Source: Thuidium tamariscinum
Taxonomy: Eukaryota > Streptophyta > Bryopsida > Hypnales > Thuidiaceae
Length of the DNA: 64,000 nucleotides
NCBI GenBank assembly: GCA_947034885.2
Contig: OX344755.2
Coordinates: forward strand, 11,224,501 to 11,288,500
Reading direction: 5' to 3'
The notes below the pieces were generated by a model, which saw only the letters and a program-made list of their open reading frames with translations, had not been told where the DNA came from and searched no databases. The position numbers were made by a program, and so were the translations under genes. Shown piece after piece: positions 34,542 through 46,181 of this stretch; the first letter of the stretch is position 1, and each line of letters starts with the position of its first letter.

Positions 34542-34871
34542 TAAGGAAGGAGGTCTATAAATTAACCATTCAAAGGCTAAACTCAATTTTGAGGAGGCAA
34601 AACATCTTGAAATATTTTTGAGTAAATTTTCTTAGATAAACAAGTGGAATTGGAATCTAATCCAAGTTGTTTCATGTTCTTAGATCTTTGTGGAATTAGT
34701 TATGAAGTTTTGAAATTGAAGTCGTGGAGGGCTCTAAAATCGCCCACACCCTCAAATATACACTATTTGTACATTGTTGAAGGCTACAAAAAAGAAACAT
34801 GTACAAAATAGTGTACATTTGTGGAGTTGTGCAATTTTAGAGTCCAAGCACTTTTTAAACCTCCTACCTCA
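34542..34871. mobile_element. Family D MITE, copy 3
   Basis: TA|AGGAAGGAGGTCTATAAATT at the left and AAACCTCCTACCT|CA at the right, where the second target TA is mutated. The interior aligns with D copies 1 and 2. Confidence 0.75.
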
Positions 34872-35325
34872 CTTGATTTGAAATGTTATTAAGTTCTTAT
34901 TCGTAAACCCTTATAACCTACAAACAATTTTTTAAGTGGCTACCTATCTTTTCTGAGCTATATGTCCTTGAATTTTGAATTTTATATATATAAATTGTGT
35001 CTTAAAAATAGATTGCATTATGAATCCAATGGTTGTAGTTTCATCAAAGTCTAAGTTGAACTTTGCCTTGTAGAATTTTTTAAGTTGAATGGTGTAGTGT
35101 AGTTAATGGCTAATGTTTTTTGGTTAAAATAAGGCATGGACTAAAAAGTCACCCAACCAATGCAATTGTTGGCCACCTCAAAAAAATGAGATTTGAAGAG
35201 CTTAAGGAGAAGCAAAGTGTGCCCTTTTTGTTTCTTTTACATACATTGACCTTTCATTTCAATAGCCATCATGCATTGTAAGCTCCTCCAAAAATTGCAA
35301 AATGACTAAAATGTTGTGCAATCAT
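34872..35325. other. AT-rich intergenic DNA
   Basis: Nothing recognisable. Confidence 0.5.
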
Positions 35326-35594
35326 TAGGGGAGATTGAGGCCAATACAAGATTGCGAGTTCCCAGATTATGGAGAATGAGGGAACTACACAGTGGTTTGA
35401 ATATGACGTAGCTAAGACCTAGCCATGTCATTTTTTTAAAAAATTTGAATTTTTTTTGAATTTTTTTCATATTTCAAGATCCAAAGTTTTTATTTTTGAA
35501 TTTTTTGTAATAACTAGCATGATAGCAACGAGACATTTTTATGTGTTTTGGAAATAGCAAGGGGAACAAGTCTAAAATGGCCCTCCCTCGCCTA
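35326..35594. mobile_element. Family H element, copy 1
   Basis: TA|GGGGAGATTGAGGCC and GGCCCTCCCTCGCC|TA are imperfect inverted ends. The palindrome ATGACGTAGCTAAG, CCTAGCCATGTCAT near 35403-35431 is a decayed G/H module, next to an AT-rich centre. Confidence 0.55.
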
Positions 35595-36228
35595 AAAAAA
35601 CCCTCATGTTTATATGAGCATTCTCAACCCTTTTGCACAAAATTCGGTGAAGGAGATTGGTGTTTTGGATCTTGAATATACATTTGATATTTGCACAACC
35701 AGGGCACATATATACATGTAGGTTCACATGGACTAATTAGAATATAATTAGTATGAGAAATTCAAAATTTGTGTGAGGCACGTAAAATGTACATTTGAAA
35801 GTCAACATAATGAATCACCCAACTTTGCCTTGAGAAGGAAACCAAATTCACAAGCAAGAATGAAATCACAACAATTGAGGAGTAATGACTCAACTAACAC
35901 AATTTGGTGTGTGATGGTAATAAGGAGACATTTGAAAAAAGAAGGGAAAGCTTTGTTGCATTGTAACATGATTTGGTTTCTATAAAGCTTTGTAGCAATG
36001 GAGTCGGAGAAAGTGGAAGTTAGTATTAGTTTTGAAGTAACAAATTTTCCTTAGTGAAAAAATCACATATATAAAAGGTGTCTGGATATATATTTTTATC
36101 ATTTGGATTTCAAAAAGAATATTCTCAATATACAAGAAATTATCAAAAAAATTGTTAGAGAATGTATTGCTTGATTATAGGACACATTTGTATTAAACTA
36201 ATGATTTAAAGCATTTTGTTTAGTTTAT
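35595..36228. other. Intergenic DNA without a gene
   Basis: The 70-codon ORF at 35773 is unrecognised. No shared repeat was found. Confidence 0.45.
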
Positions 36229-36459
36229 TAGAGGAGATTTGAAGGCAAAGGAGCTTGGGGCCTATTCTAGGGTCATTTCCCTATTTGTTCCTTATGTTGT
36301 CCTAAAACAATATATCAACCAATAATGACTAAATTTTTTTAAATACTATTTTTTGACATGGTAGTCTCCTAACCATATCAAGTTGCTGATGTGGTGCATT
36401 CCCATAGTCCAAGAACTTAAGATAACTTGCAATCTTCTAATGGCTTCAAATCTCCCCTA
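36229..36459. mobile_element. Family H element, copy 2
   Basis: TA|GAGGAGATTTGAAGGC and GGCTTCAAATCTCCCC|TA are inverted ends with TA on both sides. The module reads TGACATGGTAGTC, CTAACCATATCA at about 36354-36380. Confidence 0.72.
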
Positions 36460-36598
36460 ATACCATCATTTACTTTTGAAAATTTGCATGAATGCATCTA
36501 ACAAGATGTATCGGTACTGTACTACTTAATGGACTATTTTCTCAACTTCATGCAAAGCACAAATTTCACTTCATATAGTTTAAAGTTTGTTGACCCAA

Positions 36599-37531
36599 TT
36601 AACCCCTAAAGGACCAACATGCCTTTTTTAGCAACATAACTATTTCGGGTAGGTACGTGTGACTAGAGATTTCCATATTTTGAGACCAAATTTTAATAGA
36701 AGGTGTGGACAAGGAATGTCTTTAAAGTCCAACAATTTTCGTGACTTTTAACTGCATGGCTAAAAAGTTATCGCATGATATGTTGTTTATTTCTCAACTC
36801 GGGCAGTTTGGGCAGATAAAAAAAACACCTTTTTAGAAAATAAAAATTTCAAATTGGTTTAATAGATTTATATATATATGGAAAGCTTTTAATCATTCCA
36901 TTTGGACTAATGAGTCAAAAGTTATGAAGAGTTTTAGTTTGCGGGTAGTTATAGATCCCCTACTCTAAAATAAACTTTGAAGTCCTTTATTTTACTCAAT
37001 TTTCAATATTTTTGGAAAAAAAATAAAAACATTGGATGTAGGTTGTTTATTACAACATTTGAACCATTGGGATTGGCAAGTTTCAATTTCACAAATAAAT
37101 TTTTAACAATTTAGTATTTTGAATCATTCTCTACTTCTTTTTACTTACTATTTTTTTTCTATATGTTGGCCAATTCCAAATGATTTGAAATTTTTTGAGC
37201 ATGTAGCCAACTTGCCTTCAAGAATGAATCCAAAGAAGCACTGCCATTTTGGACTCTTTTTCATGCAAATGTGAGCTTGTAAAGTGCAGCTGCCTAGATT
37301 TTCACAGTGATAAAAAAAAGATTTTTGTAACTTCAAACACTAATATCTTGTAATTCACACAATAAAAAAATTTTGAAATTTTTTCCTTGCCTTTTCAAAC
37401 CTGAATACTACAAGATCCTACAGTTATATGTGTCCAAAAACAATATTTTTTGAATATTTGGTACTTGTGTTAGAAATGGCAGTTTTGGAGGGTTTTTGGT
37501 AAAAATACAATTAAAGAACTTCAGGGGTTAA
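36599..37531. mobile_element. TTAA-bounded piggyBac-like non-autonomous element
   Basis: TTAA at both edges (36599-36602 and 37528-37531) is followed inward by CCCCTAAAGG and CCCCTGAAG on the opposite strand. The left half matches 5751-6075 and the arms of the foldbacks at 42796 and 56656. The right half matches 4838-5690 and 57089-57870 inverted. At about 930 bp it has no transposase. TTAA targets and CCCT-type ends are known for piggyBac. The resemblance is short, so the assignment is inference. Confidence 0.6.
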
Positions 37532-38244
37532 ATAGAGATGGAAGGTTTTTTTCAAGCTTCAAATATGATAATTTGTAATCCACATTCAAATGAGCTAAAA
37601 TATTTTCTTCACACTTTTATTTTGGTCTAAAACACTTACATATTATTGAAGTGCAAAAATAAATATCTATGTTTTGAATTTTGCACAAAACTTGCACCAA
37701 AAAATAATAGTACTAGACTTTTTTTCCAGAAAAGTACCCTTGTCCACTAGGGTTTGTGTTAAAACTTTCATTTGATAATGAATATTGTCCATGGGTTCCT
37801 AAAGAAAAGAAAAATAAAATAAAATTCTATTCGTACTAAAAAAACAAATTTCAACATTATTACCACAAGCTAGTTTTTCTCCCTTTATTTAGTTGAGTTC
37901 CATTCAGTAAATTAGTGACCCTTAAAACTACATTCAAGTGAGATAACTTAACCTCTAAATGCCCAAGGCATCAATTTATGGTGTTCGCATTAGTTTGAAG
38001 CTAAATAAAGCCTTAAGTATCAAATTTTTATTTTTAGCCATTTACATTTTTCAATTCTGCATTTGGAAGATCACTCATATCAAATAGTGAATTCAACTAA
38101 ATATTTTTTTTGTAAAGTAGGTTGAGATTGCTTGGAGACTCATTTTTGGGTTGTATGAACATACTCAAGGGAATATTTGTCACTTGGTATCTTTTATTCA
38201 AGAGCCAATATTTATTAATGAGCTATAGTTCTACATAGAGACTT
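37532..38244. other. AT-rich intergenic DNA without a gene
   Basis: TTAACCTCTAAATGCC near 37949 resembles a TTAA-family end without a partner. No gene is supported. Confidence 0.45.
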
Positions 38245-38440
38245 GCATTAAAAAAGTAGGGTCACATTGTTTTGGTTCCATTTTGACACCAAAGGTCACA
38301 TTCATGACAATGTAGGTTATTTTAGTGTCATTTTATTCATACTAAGTTGGTATGGAGGTTAGCACCAAATTATGTTTATTGAATTTCAATGCACCATCAT
38401 CACATCATATTCACATGCCTTGAAGTTCTTGATGTGCCAA
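38245..38440. mobile_element. Family F repeat, copy 2
   Basis: It aligns over about 190 bp with the insertion in E copy 2, ending in CTTGAAGTTCTTGATG. The terminal inverted repeat is degraded here. Confidence 0.65.
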
Positions 38441-39164
38441 GTCATGAAAAGTTTACACATACCTACTATTTTAATATTTAAACAAAAATCTTTGGCACCA
38501 CATCACAAAGTTTAGAATCTATGAATTGTCAATGAGTATTGCGTCGTTACTATTATTTCACAAGTGCACATGTTAATTTATAATTTGTCACATTGCTATG
38601 ATGCATACAATTAATGCAAAGAATTGGCACTACTTTGTAATCAATATTAACTATCTAACTTCTAAATGTTAATCACAAGTGTGAAAAAAAGTGACACAAA
38701 TTATGCATGAAAATTCATCTATGTCATGCATTTTATGTGCACTGAAGTGCACAAAAAATCCATGACGATAATGCCACTACTATTTTGTACTACAATAATG
38801 ATTAATAAATGGTATGAATGCTTCAAAAAGTATTTGCCACTATTAAATTATTCATTAGCATTCTAATTAATAGTAACTTTTTTTTAACTAAATTTTGTGC
38901 TTTTTTTTCTCCAACACCTAATTAATAATTGTACCAAATGATTGAATTGAATCCATCAATGGGCCATCAAATTTTAGGTTGAATTAAATCCATCAATAGG
39001 CCACCAATAAACTTGATGGCATAGTGAAGGAATCACTTCATTGGCACTTGGTGAGAATGGAAGGTGGAGAAGTCCATCTTATACTAAAATTCTATTGTCC
39101 GTTATAAACACTCAGGATATGGGATAACTAAACTTAATGAGAGCTTGACTGCTCATTTAGTTGT
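38441..39164. other. AT-rich intergenic DNA without a gene
   Basis: Two short neighbouring phrases (AATCCATCAATGGGCCA and AATCCATCAATAGGCCA, about 38950-39003) form a local direct repeat. Nothing else was recognised. Confidence 0.45.
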
Positions 39165-39580
39165 TGACTCAAAACTTAGGAATTGTGTTCAAAGCAAAAA
39201 TTCAAACCTCATTTTGCTATAGTAGAATAGTTTGTTTTTTAAAACTTTGAATTGAGAAAGTTGTAGAATCAAGTCAAGTTTTATCTTCAAAATCTACTTG
39301 AGATTTCATCACTTAGACTAAAAGTTATGGACAAATTTCAAAGAGGGGGTTTGAAAATGTCCCTAAAAATGTCCCTTGCAACCCCTCTCTCAATTTTGTC
39401 TATAACTTTTAGTCAAAGTCATAAAAACTCAAACGAATTTTTGAAGATAAGACTTAGCTTGATTCCACAACTTTTCCTAGTTTAGAGTTTTTTGAAAAGT
39501 TATAATACTATACCAAAATGAGGTCTAAATTTTTGCTTTGAGTACAATTCCTCCTTTTCAAACGACTGCATACTAAATTT
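39165..39580. repeat. Foldback repeat, about 400 bp
   Basis: The left arm carries GAATTGTGTTCAAAGCAAAA, AACCTCATTTTG, ATCAAGTCAAG and CTAAAAGTTATGGACAAA. The right arm carries the complements in mirrored order (TTTGTCTATAACTTTTAGTC, CTTAGCTTGATTC, CCAAAATGAGG, TTTGCTTTGAGTACAATT). The centre near 39360-39385 contains AATGTCCCTAAAAATGTCCC. No TA or TTAA boundary is obvious. Confidence 0.72.
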
Positions 39581-39854
39581 GTGAAAATTAAAAAAATGTG
39601 GAGTTAGTGCAATAACCATGCATAGACATGACATTGTGTGATTATTGCAATAATTTTATATGTCTAAAAGAAGTACTAATGTTGCACAAAGTCACTTACC
39701 TATTACTAAACCACTAAAATCATACATATTTTGTCACACATAGTTACTGTACAATTTTAGCATTTCAAACTCAATTATCAATAACATGCCTAAACTGCAT
39801 AGTATTCATGGATGTCAATATCATATTATAACAATATTTTCAAATGAATGAATG

Positions 39855-40245
39855 TAAGGGAGAAACACCCATTTCCGTCCCTGTACCTATTCCTGGTCCC
39901 TAGAGTGTCACTAAATCTGTCCATGAGCGTTCATTAAAGTGTCTGACAAGTGTTTAACTCTAATTTGTTGACGCAGCTGTAAGACACATGTATAATTTTC
40001 ATTCACTGACAACTGATTTCAGCAGAGTTCAGTTTAGGGTACACCTATACGACGGTTCCAGTGGTCTAGGGAGCCAACTCTTTGAAAATTTGTAGAAATT
40101 ACATACTGATTCCAAAAAATTTAATTTCTTTTTTGAATATTCATGATTTTCTCTCGCTAATACTAGAAAAATATCAGTTTTAGAAAAAGATGCCTCCAAC
40201 CATGCTGAATTCCTTATTCGGATGGTTTTGGGTGTTTCCACTGTA
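39855..40245. mobile_element. Family B MITE, copy 4
   Basis: TA|AGGGAGAAACACCCAT and TTGGGTGTTTCCACTG|TA are imperfect inverted ends. The interior aligns with copies 2 and 3. The 156-codon minus-strand ORF at 40029-40499 starts outside and ends in this element. It is not a supported gene. Confidence 0.8.
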
Positions 40246-40954
40246 ACATGAAATGAAAGTAGTGTTTGACAATAATCATGCAATTGTTGTTGACTTATCA
40301 TCACAAAGGAACTTTGTCCTGCAAGCAAGAGGACAAATTCACCCCAACCCATAATTGAGGGTAAGTTATTCATATATGATAGGATAGGGTATGTGCAATT
40401 AGTTGCAAAACACGTGATATTGACTATTGTGAGTCTGTGACCCACCCACTGATGTGGCGCAGCCTCTGCCAAAGTGCACTTGCCTGCCAAAAAGATCAAT
40501 TCAGTACAAGTACAAAACTTGGATGCAAAAGCAATATTGAGCCATGTGACTGGCCTTGATGCACATGATGACTTGATTGCCTGGATCAGTTAATTCTCAC
40601 TGCAGAAGCTATAGCTAATTTCTTCTTCTTTTTTAACTTGAAACAAATGAAAGCTTAAGTTAGTGCTAATTGAGCCTCCTTTCTAGAACTCACTCGTACA
40701 AATTGTTGTCTGAAATGTACTCTCACTAAGGCTAAGGTACGTTAGTGTACCATTGAAAAGCTGTGTGTCTTCCCTTCATGCACTCTGCTCATCACATTGA
40801 GCCTCCACCTGTTCACTTGGCTATTGGTAAAGTGTTGAGTGTGAAATACTCCACATCATTTGAGGTGACTCAGCATGTGACATGCACAACTCGGGACATT
40901 CAAACTTAAAGTATTCCGACTTCTTCCTGTGAGGTACATTATACAAGGCACATG
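40246..40954. other. Intergenic DNA without a supported gene
   Basis: The sequence is less AT-rich than usual. Apart from the part-repeat ORF noted for B copy 4, no ORF or repeat could be supported. Confidence 0.4.
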
Positions 40955-41230
40955 TAAGGTAGGTACACCCAAAATGGCACCTGACCTTAAAGCGCTCTGT
41001 ACAACATGCATAGATTTTCAAAATCAGTCATGTACCCAGATTGTAGATGGCGCTTTCAGAAACACACTTTGACTGTAAATAACTTTTGCATATGGTATCC
41101 AAATCCATTGTTCTTTGGTGCGTTGGAACATGCTTTCACTCACCAACAAGATTGTAAAAAAATTTGAACAACATAATAACAGGAACTAGGCACAGTAGAG
41201 AAACTGGCGCTTTTGGATGTACCTACCTTA
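40955..41230. mobile_element. Family A MITE, copy 4 (inverted)
   Basis: TA|AGGTAGGTACACCCAAAA and TTTTGGATGTACCTACCT|TA, 272 bp between the TA repeats. The interior is the reverse of copy 1, including the internal repeat TTGTAGATGGCGCT. By eye it is the best-preserved A copy with both ends. Confidence 0.88.
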
Positions 41231-41907
41231 CACGACAAGAAGTTTTGGAACTGCAATAGGCATGTCCAGAGTTGTGCATGTCATAGGTTGAATTACTTTA
41301 TTGTAAGATAGAGCCAAGGTAATAGCAATGCATGGTATTGAATGTTACAAAGGTAAATAAGCCTATTATCACCTTCATTTGTGATTTGAAAATCTTGGGG
41401 CTAACTCCAAGAGCTTAATATACTTTTTAGGGGTAAGCACTTGTTTTACAAATGAAACCCAAGTGGAATTAAATTTTTTTTTGATAATAATTGTAAATTT
41501 TGTAAATTTATGAAGTAGTTTGCACTCATATTACGAAATTGTTTATAGAGTGAAGTCATAAACATCCTACAAACAACCCATATGGATTGCCTTTTCACGT
41601 ATCTATTAGCACTTAAATATTCACCAATGGAAAATTGACAAATTATCCCTTCTTGGTATTAATGCACTAATTTTGTCATAAATTGAATAGGATTGGATGA
41701 GTTTTGTGGTGGAATTGGGGCCAAAATTAAAATGATGGAAATAAGCAATTGTAATTGCATACGGAGCGATTAGTGCAATTAACCTTGATCTGAAATTGCA
41801 GTGTGTGACATCTTTGGATATAAACAAATTGTCAGTAACCAATTCTAAATGCAAGCCTGTGTATCATGTTAGCATGATGCTAATTTCATCCCATGAAGTG
41901 GGACCAA
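41231..41907. other. Intergenic DNA without a gene
   Basis: The 77-codon minus-strand ORF at 41621 is unrecognised. Confidence 0.45.
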
Positions 41908-42090
41908 TGGGCTGGATTTACCCCATAGGTAAATGCTAATTTTTTTAATTTTTTGTAAATTTTGAATTCATATTCGCAATTAGGGATCCCAAATTAGCTA
42001 GGAGAGGTCTAGAACATATACAAAAACAAGGCACAAAATAAGAGACTTTTTCACTTTTATCTCTGGGTAACTCAAGTTTTACCCTGTTAG
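41908..42090. mobile_element. Family O repeat, copy 2
   Basis: It shares AATTCATATTCGCAATTA, CCCAAATTAGC, GGCACAAAATAAG and CTTTTATCTC with 9421-9668 in the same order. Imperfect ends are GGCTGGATTTACCCC and AAGTTTTACCCTG. Confidence 0.5.
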
Positions 42091-42795
42091 ACTCACTTCA
42101 TAGGACGAAGTTAACATCCTGCATCATGTTATAGAGTTCTAAACTAAACTAATTGAGAAGGGATTCAAGTAATCAAGTAGATAATTGAATGTTCAAGATT
42201 TTGGTTTAAACCTGTATTGGATAGGGCTTATGGTCTTGGGTCCTTTGAGCCGCTATAGCCATGGTTGTTTGATACTAGGACTAGTAGGTGAAATTCAACG
42301 ATAATTGGCATAGCTAGGAGTTGGGTTGATTGACAAATTGTCTTCTAACTATTGCTTGAATTGAAGTTATGTTTAATTGTTCTTAGGATTTTGAGTTAAA
42401 AGTATGTTAACCAATTGGCTTAAAATTTTACAATATTGTTGGATGTTGGAGAATGCATTATACATTTGTGCCTTGCATTAGTTAGGGACAAATTGCTCCA
42501 GAATTGAGACAAATTTGTCACTCATCGAACATGGTAATTAGGCTAAATAAGTAGTGATTGGACAAGTTGCCAAAGTAAAAGGATTTAATTAGTAATTAAA
42601 AAATTTGTGTCCAATGTTATTATTATTATTATAATATATTCTTACTTGTTGCAATGATTAGGTTAGATAGTGCATGTGCACATAAGACGATTTGCTACAT
42701 TTCCTTGACAAATTGTCAATACTTCCCTTAGCACATTAGGCAAGAGTTGGACAACACTCATGGGTCCATAGCATTATCAAGGACTAGCTGCTAAG
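42091..42795. other. AT-rich intergenic DNA
   Basis: No gene. A short TTATTATTATTATAATA run occurs near 42618. Confidence 0.45.
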
Positions 42796-43326
42796 TTAAC
42801 TCCTAAAGCCTTGAGGTGCATTTTTTGGCATTATAAATTTTTTGGGCAGCTCAATATGAATGGAGTTTTTATTTTTTTCACTGAAATTTCTACACAAGAT
42901 GTGCCCGAGGAGTAGCTTTAAGGCCCAACAATTTTCGCAACTTTTGACTTTGTGGTTAAAAAGTTATGGCATGATATGTCGTTTTCTTTACTCGGAGGGC
43001 AGCCCGGGCACCTGAAAAAACTTCTTTAAAAAAGATTTTTTTTCAAAAGTGGAATTTCAAATTGATTCTTTAGGTTTTTACAGACATGGGAAGCTTTGTT
43101 TCATCCCATTTGGATTAAGGAGTCAAAAATTATGAGCAATTTTAGTTTGCGGGTAGGTATTAAATAACTTTTTAACCACAAAGTCAAAAGTTATGAAAAT
43201 TATTGGGCCTTAAAGGTACTCCTTAGACACATCTTGTGTAAAAATTTCAGAAAAAATTCCATTCGTAGTGAGCTGCCCAAAAAATTTACAATGCCAAAAA
43301 ACACACCTCAGGGCTTTAGGGGTTAA
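42796..43326. mobile_element. TTAA-bounded foldback element
   Basis: TTAA lies at both edges (42796-42799, 43323-43326), with long inverted arms that begin CTCCTAAAGCCTTGAGGTGC and, on the other strand, CCCCTAAAGCCCTGAGGTG. Arm segments GGGCAGCTCA and TTTGGGCAGCTCACTACGAA pair, as do the AAGGCCCAACAATTTT and AATTATTGGGCCTT regions. The unpaired middle matches the left half of the element at 36599. Confidence 0.72.
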
Positions 43327-43497
43327 AACCATTGGGAATAAGAATCTTTTCAAATTGCCTTCTAATTGACAAATTGTATGAAATTAACTAGTGTCTCCTT
43401 CAATTTTGAAATATAAGTGACTTCATTTACATAACATCAAACTATTTGATCATTTCCTAGATTTTGAAACCCCTATTTTATAGTCTCGAGTTTTGGG

Positions 43498-44226
43498 GAG
43501 AGGGTAATTGCAAGAAATACTTGTCCTTTTGCTCATAACTTTTGCATCTTTTGGCTTATCAACTTCAAATATGGAGTGAAGGTGCACACAAAAGTTTTAT
43601 ATATTGTGTAATTTTTTCAATTTTCTTAAAATTAGTTTACTATTTTTAAACTGCCCCTAATTGACTGTCTACTTTGGCCATTTTGGAGGTTTCTAGTCCT
43701 ATTTTTGACTCAAAAATCCGAATTTGAAGCCACAAATTGGACAAGTTGGAGGTCTACTAACATTTCAACGATTGACGGTGAGATTTTATGAAAATAGTAA
43801 AATGTCTATTGTCCACATGAGGTCAAAGTGACCTTCCTTTGCACAAACGCTACGAAGAGGGAAAAAAAATTTAGAGAATTTTTTTGTTGCAATGTGAGCA
43901 CAATTTTGTTTAGAAAAATGTTTTTTTTTAAAATAATTTTTCGATATTTTTTTAATTATTAAAAATAAAAGGTCTTGAGACCCTTTTTTTGTTATTTTTT
44001 GTTCCTTGTGGCCTATGAAGGACTTTGTAGTAGTCTATAATACTACATAGTCTTGCATAGTACTGAACTAATGACCCAAATCTGCAGGCGCTTGAAATTG
44101 ACGGTTGAGATTTGTAAGCATGCGTTAGATGCGTTGTACTGTCAAGATTGTATAGAACTGCTAGTATTGTGTCCAAAACCAATGTTTTTGAAGCCAAAAC
44201 ATGAAGTGTTTCTTGCAATCACCCCA
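43498..44226. mobile_element. Family J element, complete copy
   Basis: Inverted termini AGGGTAATTGCAAGAAATAC and GTGTTTCTTGCAATCACCCC bound about 725 bp. The left 370 bp aligns with 2438-2860. The 88-codon minus-strand ORF in the right part is not recognisable. The target duplication is unclear. Confidence 0.65.
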
Positions 44227-44433
44227 AAATAGGCAAAACCTAAACTACAAAACTATACAGTGATAGAAAACCAATAAACAAATATATTCGTGAAAGAAAA
44301 TATCATCCAATTGACTAATTGTATTTGAAAAATGGCTTTCAAATGTCAATAAATAATAAGAAAAGTTGCAAAAGAACACATTTAAGGTTGCACCTCCTTC
44401 TACTATAATGTTTTTTAGTCACTTTTAATTTCT

Positions 44434-44961
44434 TGCTTGGATTGATATAAAATTTTAGCTACACAAACTAGACTAATATGTGCAACTTTTTAGTTTTTAA
44501 TTCATTGGAAATAGACACTATATGAAGAAGAAACAAGTTGCCAAAGTAATTGAAACCCCAAAATGTTGAAACTTTGAACCTTTGAGTTGCTCCCAAACTT
44601 TCAAAACAACTTGGATTGACATGAGAATTTTACCACAATAACTTTAATTCAAAGGGATTATAACCCAACAAATTTTTTCATTGAGAACAAACATTAGATG
44701 AAAGAGATACAAGCCTCCCAAGTTGTAGTCAACAAATGTAGTTTGGTGGAAGCAAATTTATCCTATAAACTTTGATTGACTTTCAAAAAAATAGTAAATC
44801 TTGGATTGATGTGAAAATTTTATCACACAAACTAAAAGCATAGCAAATTTTCCAACAAGTCTTATTGAATTTGGACATTGGATGCAAAAGTTAAAATACT
44901 TTGAATTGAAAATTAAAATAATTAGTGGAATTTTTTAGTCTCTTGGGTATTTAGGGGTTAA
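44434..44961. repeat. Degenerate tandem repeat, about three units
   Basis: CTTGGATTGAT phrases followed by AAAATTTTA and CACAAACTA-like words recur at about 44437, 44611 and 44801, giving units of about 175-190 bp. The array stops at TTTAGGGGTTAA (44950-44961), a TTAA-family terminus, so it may lie inside a degraded TTAA-type element. Confidence 0.45.
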
Positions 44962-45103
44962 GAACCAAAGTGGGACCAAAAGAACCAACTTGGGTTCCTT
45001 TTGCATTCTAAAAATTTCAAGGTTCATGATAATTTCTACTCAAACCTAAAGTCTCTCTCTAATCATGCAATTTTGGGAAGAACTTATTCAACAAATGGTT
45101 CAC

Positions 45104-45425
45104 TACAAGGGATTTGAGATTTTGAGGGCAAGAGAAGCCCATTTCAAGATTGTTCCCCTACGTGTTCCTTATGTTGTAAAAAAACTACAAACCAACCCTA
45201 TTGGCTAAAATTTTTGAATTTTTGAATTAAAAAATTCTAAAATTCTAAAAGGTGTAAAAAATCTAAAATTGATTTAATTTTTTAAAAATAATTATTGTTT
45301 TTAAATATTTAAATATTTTATGACATGGCAATGTCTCAACCAAGTCAAATTGTTGATGTGGCACATTCCCATAGTCTGGGTGTTCAAAAAACTTGTGGGC
45401 GTTTAATGCCTTCAAATCTCCCCTA
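45104..45425. mobile_element. Family H element, copy 3
   Basis: The left end AAGGGATTTGAGATTTTGAG is decayed. The right end GCCTTCAAATCTCCCC|TA matches copy 2. The module reads TGACATGGCAATG, CTCAACCAAGTCA near 45320-45347. Confidence 0.62.
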
Positions 45426-45876
45426 ATTTCTACATTTAGTCCTATCTAATTTTGATGATTTTTTCTAACACTTTTTGTTAATTTTTCCAACAATTTCTTT
45501 GAAATTCCCCAAAATATGTATACACAAGAAAAATTGGAAGAAAGACAATTGTTCATAAGCCTAAACCATGTTTATCATTTTGTCTAATTTTTTTTTGTTC
45601 ATTTTTTAACCACAAATCTCAAAAGCTTTCAAAAACACATTGGGTTTCATTTCCTTAAGAGCTTGGAATTCATCACCCAATGATTCCATAACATTGACCA
45701 ATATGGAAATTGAGGTTATGGATTTGGATATATCAAATTTTCTAAGTGGCTGATTTCCATAACAAAATTCATCCTACCTTAATTTACTATCAATCCACTA
45801 GTTTAGTGTAAAATATGCCAAATTAGTATTAGCCGTGTTCATTTGGTATAAATACCTATGTTATTGTAAAATCCCA

Positions 45877-46181
45877 TAAGAGGATTTCTGGGCCTCTGAG
45901 AGACTGTTTCAAGGTTGTTCCCTGAAACTATTCTTGGGCCCCTGTTTGTCTGAATTTAAGAACTGTTTCAAAGAAAAAAATTAATTTTTTTTTCCAAAAT
46001 TTTCAGATTATATCAGAAAGAAAGAAAATTATTTAATAATTAATTAATAATTTCATTAATTAATTAATAATATATGACGTGGCAGTCACTCGACCACATC
46101 AACATGGGGTTCCCAGAGTTCCCACTGCGTTCCTAGCGTTTGGGAACTCGTAGTCTTGTAGAAGGGCTAGAAATCCTCTTA
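45877..46181. mobile_element. Family G MITE, copy 2 (inverted)
   Basis: TA|AGAGGATTTCTGGGCC and CTAGAAATCCTCT|TA, with TGACGTGGCAGTC, CTCGACCACATCA at 46075-46101. GGTTCCCAGAGTTCCC and GCGTTCCTAGCGTTTGGGAA mirror the GGGAACGCTG words of copy 1. The AT-rich centre contains alternating TTAATTAATTAA. Confidence 0.82.

Noticed and set aside
40029-40499. 156-codon minus-strand ORF
   Set aside because: Its 3' half lies in family B copy 4, the composition is not gene-like overall, and no domain is seen.
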